64,000 bases of DNA from Dehalococcoidales bacterium (GTDB lineage: Bacteria; Chloroflexota; Dehalococcoidia; Dehalococcoidales; UBA2162): positions 1 to 64,000 of the forward strand of contig JAFGCW010000025.1 of NCBI GenBank assembly GCA_016932435.1, written 5' to 3'. Below are positions 26,350 through 35,774 of the stretch, piece by piece (the first letter of the stretch is position 1; the number at the start of each line of letters is the position of its first letter). The position numbers and the translations under genes were made by a program. Below the pieces are notes generated by a model, which made no database searches, had not been told where the DNA came from, and saw only the letters and a list, made by a program, of their open reading frames with translations.

Positions 26350-27915
26350 CTAGACTTCAACGTCTTTAGCGGTAATATAGTTCGTGGACTCGGAAGCCGC
26401 GTTAGGATCGAATGTCTTCTTCACCTTCCGCAACAATGTATGATAATTCAAGGTTTCCGGTCCGTACATATCATGCAGTTCATCACTCCAGACATGCTGC
26501 GGTACGCCGAAGCGGCCCTCGATAGCCCGTTTGTTAGCCGCCTCGTTTAAAAATCCCTGGATACTCTCCATCTGTTCCACGCTGCTGGGAGCGTACCGTA
26601 TCAGTATCTCCCCGTGTCCGGTATGGCCGTGTTCGATAGACTGGACGAACGGGTACAACGCGTCATCCAGGACAGCCCCATTATCGATAAGTTCCTGTTT
26701 CAGGTCGACTGTGTAACTGATGTACCGGGTCATCAGCGGGAATACGTCCGTACCACCGACGGTACCGCCTCCCCAGCCGGTCGCTCTCGAGGTTTCCCTG
26801 ATAGCGCCGGTCTCCCTGATATAACGCCAGATATATCCGGCAGCGAGCTTCGGGTCTTCGACCTCCTCCAGCGACCAGGCATCGGTCTCCTGGATAATTA
26901 TGTCAAGCACTTTCACCTTGTGTTCGAAGTCCCTCGGTGAGGTACCGGCGATAAGAATCATGAATCCGGGTCCCTGTACCTGTTCACCCCATTTTTTTGC
27001 GTAGGCCATATCTTCTTCATTATCGGTACCCATGTTAGAAGCCATCATGGCCGTGTTAAAACCCATGAGTTCGAACGCTATCTCGCTTTCACCTATCTTC
27101 TTTACCGCCTCTATCATCACGTCCACGTCTTTGAACGAAAGATACTTGATAAGGAAGTTGTCCGGGATTTCTTTGGGTGAATACTTCGGGCAGACTCCTT
27201 CTACTCCGAAGGTAGCCGGTCCCGGCCAGTGATACAGCTTTTGTGCCGCCGCCGTGAAAACGCCGAGCCCACCCAGCGGCACGGTATTACCCCTGATGAT
27301 TCCTCTCAGGGACGGGCCCGGTCCATCACCGCAGAACCATTCATCGTTCGAGCCAAGAGACCCCATCCTGACGATTTCACCATCGCCGGTTACCCATTCG
27401 AGGGCAAGCTGGTTCCGCTCGCCGTAACTGCCGCTCTGGCTGAGGTGCCCCAGGTTGACATGGGCTGCCAGCGGCAGAGCTGAGCAGTTCGCTCCAGCGG
27501 CGGTAACATTACAGTTCAGTCCCCGTTTCATCAACTCGGCCTGGAGTTGCGCGTAAATTACGTAAGGTTGAACGACGGCATACATGTTTTTCTCGTTTAT
27601 CTCAAGTATCTGGTTCATGCGCCGCAGATCTATCCTGATACAACCGGGATAGGTCGGATCGCTGTAAAGCCAGCCTGTGCTTGCGGCCTTGAACTGGACG
27701 CCGTACTTGTTGCACAACTTGACTATCGCCTGCACTTCTTTTGTGCTGGCAGGCAGGGTAACCGCTTCATATCTCGGCTGGTATACATCCTTGGGAGGTG
27801 CGGTGGCAGCCCTGATAGGGAAGGCATATGATTCCGTTACCACCGGGTCGTCAGAGATGAATTCCGGTCCGATTACGTCTTCTACAGCTTTATAAAAATC
27901 CCTGTTTAAAGCCAT
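26350..27915 (-). CDS. VAO/PCMH-type FAD-dependent oxidoreductase
   Basis: 521 aa. FAD-binding PCMH domain (about 50-270): AASTGWLYSDPTYPG loop, AGANCSALPLAAHVNLGHL flavin-contact segment. The C-terminal substrate domain ends with FDPNAASE. Resembles 4-cresol dehydrogenase/vanillyl-alcohol oxidase flavoproteins, which dehydrogenate or hydroxylate p-alkylphenols anaerobically. The usual cytochrome subunit is absent; instead an Fe-S protein gene follows upstream in the operon. SD GAAGGAGG. Covalent FAD attachment cannot be judged. Confidence 0.88.
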   Translation of the reverse strand: MALNRDFYKAVEDVIGPEFISDDPVVTESYAFPIRAATAPPKDVYQPRYEAVTLPASTKEVQAIVKLCNKYGVQFKAASTGWLYSDPTYPGCIRIDLRRMNQILEINEKNMYAVVQPYVIYAQLQAELMKRGLNCNVTAAGANCSALPLAAHVNLGHLSQSGSYGERNQLALEWVTGDGEIVRMGSLGSNDEWFCGDGPGPSLRGIIRGNTVPLGGLGVFTAAAQKLYHWPGPATFGVEGVCPKYSPKEIPDNFLIKYLSFKDVDVMIEAVKKIGESEIAFELMGFNTAMMASNMGTDNEEDMAYAKKWGEQVQGPGFMILIAGTSPRDFEHKVKVLDIIIQETDAWSLEEVEDPKLAAGYIWRYIRETGAIRETSRATGWGGGTVGGTDVFPLMTRYISYTVDLKQELIDNGAVLDDALYPFVQSIEHGHTGHGEILIRYAPSSVEQMESIQGFLNEAANKRAIEGRFGVPQHVWSDELHDMYGPETLNYHTLLRKVKKTFDPNAASESTNYITAKDVEV

Positions 27916-27931
27916 TCTTCATATCCTCCTT

Positions 27932-29200
27932 CTACACTGCCTTATCCAGTAATTCGACTATATCGTATACTTTCATGCTGTCGCCCCGGTTCTTGATGGC
28001 GTCACTGAAAGCTTTTTCACACCAGGGACAGGCTGAAACCAGCGCGTCAGCACCGGTAGAATCAGCTTCACCAATTCTCTCGTTCGCCGTCCATTCGGCG
28101 TATTCAGGATTCGATGTTTCCACGCCGCCGCCTGAGCCGCAGCACCACGTATATTCCTTGATCCTGGCCATCTCGGTCAGTCGCAGTCCGGGAATACTTT
28201 TCAGGATATCACGCGGCGGCTCGTAAACGCCGTAGGTACCTCGCATGAATTCTCTCGGCGGATCGAACAGCCTGACATGACCAGGTATTTCTTTTCCTTC
28301 CCAGGGTATGAATGGTTCTCCAAGCCTGCCAAGGCGGCACGGATCATGGTATGTGACGGTCATATTCACTTTCTTCTTCGGCTTGAGTTTTCCTTCCTTG
28401 ATAAGCCTGTCCAGGTATTCCGTGATATGAAGTATTTCGACATCCGGTTTCATACCGCATTTCTCGTAAAGGACTTTGAATGCCTGGTAGCCGTCGGCGC
28501 AGCTTGTCACGACTGTCTCGGCGCCGGATTTCTTGAACATCTCCAGGGTCTTCTTTGCCTGGTTCATGAAGTCTTCTTTATAGCCCATCTGGTAGGCGCG
28601 TCCGCCACAGCAGACTTCACTCGCTCCTGCAATCCCCACATCGACACCTGCTTTTTTCAGTAGCGATACCGTAGCCTGCGCAACCTTCCACAGGTCCTTG
28701 TCGTAACTGGTCCGGCAGCCGACGTGATACAGTACCTTAACCTGCTCCTTCGATGCATCTTTTACATCCAGTCCTTTTGCCCATTCGCCGCGTTTTGCGT
28801 GTGTTCCGGCAACCATCGTATTCTGCTTTCGCAGCAGGTTTATCGTCTTATCGAGAGCCGGATTCGTATGTCCTTCTTCGACACACCTGAATCTAATTTC
28901 GTATAACGGCTCCATTACTTCCATATCCATCGCGTACTTGCAGGATACGTCGCAGGCGCCGCACATCTGGCAGTTGTAAACAACTTCCATGAATTTATCA
29001 GAATAACCTACCCTGTCTTCCAGCAGCGCCACCCCGGTCACCAGCCTCCCGCCAGCAGAATAGGTATGAAAATCATACCGCGCGATACTCGGACAGACAT
29101 AAGTATTCTCATACCCGTTGACCATTTCCAGGGGAATAAACTTGCAGGCCGAACAGCGGCGGCACGTTTCCATTTCTTTTCTTACATCTTCAAGCGCCAT
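27932..29200 (-). CDS. CCG-domain Fe-S protein (HdrD/GlpC/LutA-like)
   Basis: 422 aa. Two N-terminal 4Fe-4S motifs (CRRCSAC...C at about residues 13-36; CQMCGACDVSC at about 78-88), then two CCG cysteine-rich domains (VGCRTSY..VCCGG about 161-200, DPCRLGR..WCCGSGGG about 292-355). Typical electron-transfer partner of FAD oxidases such as GlcD, GlpA and LDH. It lies between two VAO-type flavoproteins, 16 and 41 bases apart, so one Fe-S subunit may serve two flavoproteins. Confidence 0.92.
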   Translation of the reverse strand: MALEDVRKEMETCRRCSACKFIPLEMVNGYENTYVCPSIARYDFHTYSAGGRLVTGVALLEDRVGYSDKFMEVVYNCQMCGACDVSCKYAMDMEVMEPLYEIRFRCVEEGHTNPALDKTINLLRKQNTMVAGTHAKRGEWAKGLDVKDASKEQVKVLYHVGCRTSYDKDLWKVAQATVSLLKKAGVDVGIAGASEVCCGGRAYQMGYKEDFMNQAKKTLEMFKKSGAETVVTSCADGYQAFKVLYEKCGMKPDVEILHITEYLDRLIKEGKLKPKKKVNMTVTYHDPCRLGRLGEPFIPWEGKEIPGHVRLFDPPREFMRGTYGVYEPPRDILKSIPGLRLTEMARIKEYTWCCGSGGGVETSNPEYAEWTANERIGEADSTGADALVSACPWCEKAFSDAIKNRGDSMKVYDIVELLDKAV

Positions 29201-29241
29201 CTATTTCTCTCCTTCACTACAGTTTTCCGTTTCCATATTAT

Positions 29242-30708
29242 TTAGAAACAGAGTTTCCCCGGATTCATGATGTTTTCGGGATCCAGTATTCTCTTTACTT
29301 TCTTGAGTGTGTTTACGGTAGCTGCGTCTTTATTCATTATCATATCGGTAGTTTCACCGTACGGTCTTGAGAAAAAGGCACCTCTGTTCATCAGTTCTTT
29401 CGTTGCCCGTTCTATAAGGTCCTGAACTTTTTCAGATTCCCTCGCATTCTCAGGATCGTAGAAAAGGTTAAATTCGCAGTGAGTATTGGAACCCTGTACC
29501 AGGGGTTGTATATAGACACCGATATCGGTTGCAGGATACCCGGAATAGTCAGCCATCGCGTACATCGTGTCGACAAGTTCCGGTAATTTGTCATTGATTG
29601 TCAGGAACATGATATCCTGGCATCCGCCCTTGTATCGGAGTTTCCAGTACGGTTCCTTCGACGGGCTTTGTGCCAGTTTCAGCAGTTCAGCAGCCGAAAC
29701 ACCACCGATCGCCCGTACCGGTTCCAGCTGCAGTTTCTGGGCAACTTCAACGGCGTCAACTATTCTTCCTTCGACTCTTTCCTCCGGAAGGTAGTTGTAT
29801 CCCGCCAGGTTATAGAAGACTATCCATTGCGGTAATTCTTCTTTTAAAACCTGGTAATTTGCCGGCCACTTCTTAGCCATTATCGTGGCGAGATCAGCAC
29901 CATTAAGCGTAAAACACTCGTTGGCTATTCTCAATCGTACCAGCCAATGCATCATATCGAGAGCACGATCGATTTCCGAGGTACCTACAAGAAATGCCTG
30001 TTCATACCTGGGTACTATCTCACACCGTGCCGAAGCCCAGGATATGATACCCATCGTTCCCTGTGAACCCTGGATAATCCTGTACCACGAATTCGATGAA
30101 GGTCCGGCTGCCTCGACCTGCGCCCCTCCGGCAGCCCATTGTTCTTCGATATTCCCGGGCCCTGCGGCAGCGCCGGTGCGGAACATTGCGCCGGTGCCGA
30201 AGTATATTTCCACGCAGTTCATCGGATCGGCGATATCCCAGTGGTACTGCGGCATGACTACCGGTTCTCTCTCCAGCATACTGGCAGCGACGGATTTGGT
30301 CGCTCGCGGCTGTAAAGGCATATTCAAGCGCAGTCCTTCTTTTGTGACCGCAGGGATTAACTCACCGAAGGTGACTCCCGGTTCGAACATTGCCACTCGG
30401 TTTTCACGGTCGACCCTTATTATCTTTTTCATGTCGCTGAGATCGACTACCACTGCACCGCCTATGCCGGGTATGGTATCTCCCCTGAAGTGAGGAGGTC
30501 CCGAACTGATCGGAACCAGTGGTGTCAAGGTCTCTTTAGCTATCTGTACTATTTTCTCTATGTCTTCGGCACTCCTCGGTTTCACCACGCAGTCCGGTCT
30601 AATCGGACTCATAAAACTCATATCGTATGAATATGAGTCGAGTACCGGCTGATCACTGAGTACGTTAGATTTACCTACTATCTTAGCCAGCTTGTCTTGC
30701 GCGATCAT
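29242..30708 (-). CDS. GlcD-like FAD-binding oxidoreductase
   Basis: 488 aa with SD AAGGAGGT. FAD_binding_4 N-terminal domain (CVVKPRSAEDIEKIV near 40-54; PISSGPPHFRGDTIPG near 66-81; IIQGSQGTMGIISWA near 220-234). C-terminal FAD-oxidase domain ending in LDPENIMNPGKLCF, the GlcD/LDH-type signature. First gene of the minus-strand unit (flavoprotein, Fe-S, flavoprotein, SDR). Likely oxidises a hydroxy compound and hands electrons to the CCG-domain protein. Confidence 0.9.
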   Translation of the reverse strand: MIAQDKLAKIVGKSNVLSDQPVLDSYSYDMSFMSPIRPDCVVKPRSAEDIEKIVQIAKETLTPLVPISSGPPHFRGDTIPGIGGAVVVDLSDMKKIIRVDRENRVAMFEPGVTFGELIPAVTKEGLRLNMPLQPRATKSVAASMLEREPVVMPQYHWDIADPMNCVEIYFGTGAMFRTGAAAGPGNIEEQWAAGGAQVEAAGPSSNSWYRIIQGSQGTMGIISWASARCEIVPRYEQAFLVGTSEIDRALDMMHWLVRLRIANECFTLNGADLATIMAKKWPANYQVLKEELPQWIVFYNLAGYNYLPEERVEGRIVDAVEVAQKLQLEPVRAIGGVSAAELLKLAQSPSKEPYWKLRYKGGCQDIMFLTINDKLPELVDTMYAMADYSGYPATDIGVYIQPLVQGSNTHCEFNLFYDPENARESEKVQDLIERATKELMNRGAFFSRPYGETTDMIMNKDAATVNTLKKVKRILDPENIMNPGKLCF

Positions 30709-31238
30709 AGATACCTCCTTTCGTTTTCCACCACAAGATAATTAATTGCCAAATTGGGGTTTATGATATCTGTTCAAGAGCAGTTTTACCCGTTCAGGGC
30801 ACCAAATATTTACGCTACCGAATACTATAATCTTGCTCCTGATAAGTCAAGTACTAGATAATTCACAAAATTGTAAGGTTTGTATTTATAAATCCTGTAG
30901 TTACAAGTACACATATAAATATGTAAGAAAAAAATCCTGCTTAATTTTACGCATCATCCCGATGTTCGTAAGTATCATTATTTTAAACTAAAAGTCTATT
31001 GACATGTTATTCACACCTGTTCATAATCATCATTACCGGAAATCTCACTGGTGAATAATTTATCAACCACTCCTCGGGAACCTTAAAAACCACTCATCCT
31101 CGTAACGAGTACGGGGCAAGATCTGAGCTACTCATAATCCCGTTCATCCTGAGTCTCATACTCCCGTTCATCCTCAGCCTTATACCACCATTCATCCTGA
31201 GCTTGTCGAAGGGTGAACACATCCAAAGAGGTGCGGTC
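30709..31238. other. Intergenic region with degenerate tandem repeats
   Basis: About 530 bases between divergent genes. AT-rich from 30709 to about 31010 (promoter side of the flavoprotein operon), then a repeat-rich stretch from about 31080. No gene seen; the minus-strand frames here are translations of the tandem repeats. Confidence 0.55.
31139..31213. repeat. Three degenerate 24-25 bp tandem units
   Basis: Three consecutive units starting CCCGTTCATCCTGAG, CCCGTTCATCCTCAG and CCATTCATCCTGAG at about 24-25-base spacing; the last continues into CTTGTCGAAGGG, the end of the 25447-25546 element. They end only about 25 bases before the regulator start codon. Confidence 0.65.
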
Positions 31239-31931
31239 ATGTACAGTAACAGGATAATCCTCGTTTCCCGGGACAAAGACATCACGTTGATGTGTCGAAA
31301 GGCATTTGCGAAAGAGAATATCCGGATACAAACCATACCTGATTATTATGACGCGCTGGATATTCGTACGGAAGGTTTTTCAGGAGCGGTGATTCTCGAT
31401 TCAACGATAGATGAAGATAACCTGCCCGGGCTGTGCGAATTTATTTCCGATTCATTGAAAATACCTGTAATAGTCATCAGCAGAAAAGAAGTATCAACGA
31501 AAAAAGTTGAATATCTGGATTCGGGCGCAGATATTTGCATCGAAGTGCCGATTAACGCGGATGAATTACTCGCCCAGGTAAAAGCATTGCGTCGCAGGAC
31601 AGACGCCGGTGAGCTTCATCCCGATAAAGCCGAATTCGCTTCCGGCGACCTGCGCATCGACTATCACCGGAGGCTGGTAACGGTTAAGGGTGAAGAAGTC
31701 AGGCTGAGTCACCGTGAATACGAACTGCTTCGCGAACTGACAGTCAATGCCGGAAAGACCTTGAGCTACAATCACCTGCTACGCAAAGTATGGGGTCCTG
31801 AATACCAGGGAGAACGGAATTACCTGCATGTGAATATCAACCATCTACGGAAAAAGATAGAGCCGGATCCCCGCAAGCCGAAACATATCATCAACGTCCC
31901 GAGAGTAGGTTATGTGTTCAAACATACCTGA
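31239..31931 (+). CDS. OmpR/PhoB-family response regulator
   Basis: 230 aa from ATG 31239 (AGAGGTG upstream). Receiver domain (about 4-115) with acidic N-terminal pocket (SRDKD), phospho-acceptor Asp in VILDSTID and Lys in VISRK. Winged-helix DNA-binding domain (about 130-228) with LSHREYELLREL and the RVGYVF end. No histidine kinase adjoins it, so it is an orphan regulator here. An 11-bp direct repeat of the kind bound by this family lies downstream, in the promoter of the protease gene. Confidence 0.9.
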   Translation: MYSNRIILVSRDKDITLMCRKAFAKENIRIQTIPDYYDALDIRTEGFSGAVILDSTIDEDNLPGLCEFISDSLKIPVIVISRKEVSTKKVEYLDSGADICIEVPINADELLAQVKALRRRTDAGELHPDKAEFASGDLRIDYHRRLVTVKGEEVRLSHREYELLRELTVNAGKTLSYNHLLRKVWGPEYQGERNYLHVNINHLRKKIEPDPRKPKHIINVPRVGYVFKHT

Positions 31932-31963
31932 TTAATCAATTTACAGCCAGCTTCAATATTAAC

Positions 31964-32002
31964 ATAAATCTCTAAAATTTCAGTGAAATTTTAGAGATTT
32001 AT
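31964..32002 (+). terminator. 17-bp perfect hairpin after the response regulator
   Basis: Perfect 17-bp stem (31964-31980 and 31986-32002), loop CAGTG, 32 bases after the regulator stop. No long T-tract follows, but the stem is strong enough to insulate the regulator from the protease gene. Confidence 0.65.
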
Positions 32003-32007
32003 CCGTA

Positions 32008-32042
32008 TTTTAAGAACTTTTTAAGAGTTTATATGGTATTAT
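32008..32042 (+). promoter_or_regulatory. 11-bp direct repeat plus extended -10 upstream of protease
   Basis: TTTTAAGAACT (32008-32018) is followed without gap by TTTTAAGAGTT (32019-32029), 9 of 11 identical. Then an extended -10, TGG-TATTAT, at 32034-32042. There is no good -35 hexamer, as expected for an activator-dependent promoter of PhoB/OmpR type. The regulator gene is immediately upstream. Confidence 0.5.
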
Positions 32043-32139
32043 ACCTCGCTAATGAAATTTATCGTGAAAATACGGTGAGGTATTACCTATGAAACAGCAC
32101 AATTGAATAATAGAAAAATATCTAGTAAGGAGAGATCGG

Positions 32140-33432
32140 ATGAAGAAAAAACAAATTATTATAGGATTATCAGTCGCCCTGGCTATTTCCGTTATTTTAT
32201 CTAGTATTGGTCTAGCTGCGTCTCCAACGTTAACAGTAACAATAAATGAAGCGGAAAATGTAGCAACCAACGAGATTGTTAAGTTTAAGGATAAAATGGC
32301 TGAATGGGATACGAATTCAATACCAGTTCAAACGAATACATATTATACGCCAGATGGTGAAAAAGCGGTTTACGAATATACAGTAATAAGTAATGAAAAA
32401 GAATCTGGCTATATTCTTGTGTCTGCAAGGAAAGATTGGATGCCGGTGCTTGAAACAAGTAGTGGGAGATCTCCTAGTAGTTTTTTGTCTGATGTAAGAG
32501 AAATTGCCATCGAAGAAGGACATTTACTTGCAAATGACACTTCAGAACCAATTTTCTACTTTTGGGGAGCTTTAACTTATTCAGTGCAAATAGGAGAACG
32601 TATGAAAAGTGAAAACACTGTGATACATCTTCCAACGGGGAGGATTCTTCATTTACCGAGTGTATCACCTGAACTTAAAATGGATAGCACTGAAGCCTAT
32701 AGTACCTGGGCATCAATTAGCAATGAAAACACAAATCCAATATCAAACTTGTTTAATTCTATTCTTGGAAACTCAAAAGTACAAGCTAACGCTATATACT
32801 CGGAAGGAGAATTCCCAAAAGCACTTAATACTTCGAAAAATATAGTTGGTGTACCTAAATTTTATCAGGGAAAAACTCATTGGGGACACGGAGATGATCG
32901 AAGTTATTTCGCGGATCCATGGCCAGACTGTGTAGGATACGATGACGATCCATGGAGAGACTGGGACGGATGTGCTCCAATAGCTGGAGCAATGGTGTTG
33001 GGTTATTGGTCTACTCACGGATACCCCAATATTCCAAGTCCCTATCTTGGAGAAACAGAAGATATCTTGATAGATCATTGTCACAAATATATGGACACAT
33101 CGTACGAAGGAGCAACCGACTATGACGACATAGTTGGTATGGAACAAGTCGCTAATACCGAGTATGAATATGGATTTGATAGTTTTTATACACTAGCCAC
33201 GTGGGAATGGGTTTTGTATGAAATGTACTATAATCGTCCATTTGTAATAGCCATGAACGATTACCCTGAACAAGGTGAAAATCATGCGGTTTGTGTATAC
33301 GGATATGTAGATGAAGCAGGAGTAGCAAATGATAAACTTCATGTTAATAATACGTGGAATACGGATGACTGCTTTATAACATGGAACTCCTGGAGTAGTG
33401 CATCCATTACAGTAACAGAGCCAGGCTACTAG
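32140..33432 (+). CDS. Secreted papain-like cysteine protease (C39/C10-like)
   Basis: 430 aa, SD AAGGAGAG. Sec signal peptide: KKKQ then a hydrophobic stretch to about residue 27 (GLAAS). Residues about 40-115 resemble a streptopain-type propeptide (SGYILVSARKDW). Mature part: Cys in DGCAPIAGAMVLGYW (about 280-294), His in ENHAVCVYGY (about 384-393), Asn in NNTWN. It is distinctly more AT-rich than its neighbours, suggesting acquisition. Next gene in the same direction encodes a serpin. Confidence 0.8.
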   Translation: MKKKQIIIGLSVALAISVILSSIGLAASPTLTVTINEAENVATNEIVKFKDKMAEWDTNSIPVQTNTYYTPDGEKAVYEYTVISNEKESGYILVSARKDWMPVLETSSGRSPSSFLSDVREIAIEEGHLLANDTSEPIFYFWGALTYSVQIGERMKSENTVIHLPTGRILHLPSVSPELKMDSTEAYSTWASISNENTNPISNLFNSILGNSKVQANAIYSEGEFPKALNTSKNIVGVPKFYQGKTHWGHGDDRSYFADPWPDCVGYDDDPWRDWDGCAPIAGAMVLGYWSTHGYPNIPSPYLGETEDILIDHCHKYMDTSYEGATDYDDIVGMEQVANTEYEYGFDSFYTLATWEWVLYEMYYNRPFVIAMNDYPEQGENHAVCVYGYVDEAGVANDKLHVNNTWNTDDCFITWNSWSSASITVTEPGY

Positions 33433-33452
33433 AAATACAGGTTAAATATAAC

Positions 33453-33487
33453 AGGCGAATCGAGGGGAAAATCCCCTCGATTCGCTT
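33453..33487 (+). terminator. Hairpin after the cysteine protease gene
   Basis: 14-bp perfect stem (33455-33468 and 33472-33485), loop AAA, extended by G-T and A-T pairs; 20 bases after the stop codon. Only short T stretches follow. Confidence 0.7.
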
Positions 33488-33565
33488 ATTAATTAACACG
33501 ATACTATCTCATTATTCGTTTATGCGTTATATATATGTGTTAGTACTTGATTGCAGGAGAAAGAA

Positions 33566-35302
33566 ATGTTTCAGTACACTAGCGATAAAATGATCAAAAG
33601 GCGTCTTTACTTACTACTACCGTTTCTGGTTCTCGTTTTAATATTACCGTCATGTGCCTCTAAAAATGAAACCGGATTAGAGACGCAATCGAGTAAGATA
33701 GTAACAGCTTCCGGTCTTACTTTGAACTCAGCGAAAACTCGGATTACCAGTCCTGATATCAAGAGAAAAACCGTAGAAGAACTTACGAAAGGCAATGGTT
33801 CGTTTGCTTTGGATATGTACAAACAGCTCAAAGAGAACAATGATAACCTGTTGTTTTCACCTTACAGTATTTCATCCGCTCTCGCTATGACCTACGCAGG
33901 AGCAAACGGTACAACGTCCGATCAGATGGCATCGACCCTACATTTCGAACTGCCCGAAACCACACTTCATCAGGGTTTTAACAGCCTCGATCAGGCACTG
34001 GCTGAAGGAAATGACAATTCTGAAGACACGGATGATGAAGAGAGCAGGCTGCATATTGTCAATGCTCTCTGGGGACAGGAAAATTATGAGTTCAGGAAAT
34101 CATTTCTTGACACTCTGGCAGCACATTACGGCGCCGGTCTCAGGATAGTGGATTACCGTAATAACCCGGAAGCAGCCCGGATCGCCATCAACGACTGGGT
34201 AAGCCGGGAGACCGAAGAAAAGATAACGGAGCTTATACCTCAGGGAATTATAAATGAGCTCACACGACTTGTTCTTACCAATGCTCTGTATTTTAAAGCC
34301 GCCTGGGAAAAACCATTCTCTAAAGATTCGATAGGACTCCGTCCATTCCATCTTCTCAACGGAAATGAGACCAAGGTTTATATGATGAAACAGACCAATA
34401 CCTTTCCCTACATCGAAAGGAACGACTATCAGGCCGTGGAATTACCGTATAACGGCCAGGGAATATCTATGGTTGTCATTCTGCCTTCCGAAGGGAAGTT
34501 TACGGAATTCGAGGGTAGATTCGATTTCAGCCAGTTGAGAAGTATCCTTTCAGGTCTAGATGACGAACGGGTCCGACTTTCCATACCGAAGTACAAGCTG
34601 GAATCGGATTTTCAACTCGACAAGGCTCTTTCACTTATGGGTATGCCAGAAGCTTTCGATTGGAGAAAAGCAGATTTCACCCGGATGACAACAGAAAAGG
34701 ATGAACCTCTGTATATCGGTACTGTTCTTCATAAATCATTCATCGATGTCGACGAAAAGGGGACGGAAGCTGCCGCCGCGACGGCTGTAGTTATGATGAC
34801 CGGAGCAGCTCCCGGATCAAAACCAGATGAGCCGAAAATAATGACTGTTGACCGACCCTTCATTTTCCTGATCCGGGATATGGAAACCGGCACGATTCTC
34901 TTTCTGGGAAGAGTTATGCTACCTGAAACGAACGACCGGGAAGGTGCGAATGCTCAGATAACACCTGACGTTTCTTTTCCTGTTACAAAGGAATCATCAG
35001 AGATAATGGGAAGCGAGGTCCTTACGGGGGAGTTAACTGTTGAAAACGGATATCTAAAAGTCAATGACTTTATAATAGTCTGGCCATATGGCTATTCATG
35101 GAAACATTCAGCTAGTGACATATGGGTAATTAACAATTTAGGTCAAGTGATTGCACGTGCGGGTGATGAATTTACGTTTATCGGTATGGAAATTAGTCAT
35201 TCTGAAGTAAGGGAGTTAACTGATATGACAATTTTGGAAAAGTGTGACGATAAGTGTAAATATTTTCTTTGCAGAACTCTGACTGACACGAAAGACAAAT
35301 AA
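33566..35302 (+). CDS. Lipoprotein serpin with C-terminal extension
   Basis: 578 aa from ATG 33566 (CAGGAGAAAGA upstream). Lipoprotein signal with lipobox LPSC (about residues 30-33 from this start). Serpin fold about 75-460: TNALYFKAAWEKPF, and the reactive-loop hinge EKGTEAAAATAVVM, whose small residues mark an inhibitory serpin. DRPFIFLIRDMETG and FLGRV close the fold. About 110 residues follow with no recognised domain (contains EKCDDKCKYFLC). It probably protects the cell surface from proteases, perhaps including the product of the preceding gene. Confidence 0.9.
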   Translation: MFQYTSDKMIKRRLYLLLPFLVLVLILPSCASKNETGLETQSSKIVTASGLTLNSAKTRITSPDIKRKTVEELTKGNGSFALDMYKQLKENNDNLLFSPYSISSALAMTYAGANGTTSDQMASTLHFELPETTLHQGFNSLDQALAEGNDNSEDTDDEESRLHIVNALWGQENYEFRKSFLDTLAAHYGAGLRIVDYRNNPEAARIAINDWVSRETEEKITELIPQGIINELTRLVLTNALYFKAAWEKPFSKDSIGLRPFHLLNGNETKVYMMKQTNTFPYIERNDYQAVELPYNGQGISMVVILPSEGKFTEFEGRFDFSQLRSILSGLDDERVRLSIPKYKLESDFQLDKALSLMGMPEAFDWRKADFTRMTTEKDEPLYIGTVLHKSFIDVDEKGTEAAAATAVVMMTGAAPGSKPDEPKIMTVDRPFIFLIRDMETGTILFLGRVMLPETNDREGANAQITPDVSFPVTKESSEIMGSEVLTGELTVENGYLKVNDFIIVWPYGYSWKHSASDIWVINNLGQVIARAGDEFTFIGMEISHSEVRELTDMTILEKCDDKCKYFLCRTLTDTKDK

Positions 35303-35774
35303 TAAATCGTATTTCTAGAGATAAAAGACCCATTCAAGGATACCGGATAAAAACTCTTCCAGATCTGTAAGATTAGCAAACAGTCTAAAAATTCACTGGA
35401 TTGCGTACGGAATCATCCTAAAGAGTAACCGGTCAGGCTGATCGTCATCCCTGTTCCCCTCGATCACAGTCTATTTACTACTCTGCCTGGAGAAAAACGG
35501 GATAATTGTTTGGTGGAATCCGATAGATATTGATTGAAATTTATACCACCCCAAATATTTCACTTTAGAATAATATCAAGTATCTTGAAGTAAAACGATT
35601 CAAGATGTAAGTGTTAGAACCAAACATCGATAACAGATTTCATGAGTTCACCCATGCAATACACAATATCCAATCCCCTCCACCTGCTGCCGAAATGTTA
35701 ATTTCCTGTTAAGTATGGAGATGTTGATTCATTAACTGGTATAATCTGTGCAAAAAGTACGAGAGTGAATATTT
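35303..35774. other. Intergenic region before the MoxR operon
   Basis: About 470 bases; no gene or repeat recognised. The only signal is the extended -10 at 35737-35745. Confidence 0.5.
35737..35745 (+). promoter_or_regulatory. Extended -10 promoter of MoxR/DUF58 operon
   Basis: TGGTATAAT (TGnTATAAT) lies 30 bases before the MoxR ATG. No clear -35 hexamer at 17 bp, consistent with an extended -10 promoter. Confidence 0.55.

Noticed and set aside
31139..31213. Tandem units mistaken for a CRISPR array
   Set aside because: Only three degenerate direct units with no spacers of constant length, and one end matches another dispersed element. No cas genes nearby.
31094..31336. Minus-strand repeat protein (RLRMNG repeats)
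   Set aside because: Arises from translating the intergenic tandem repeats and the start of the regulator gene; no SD.
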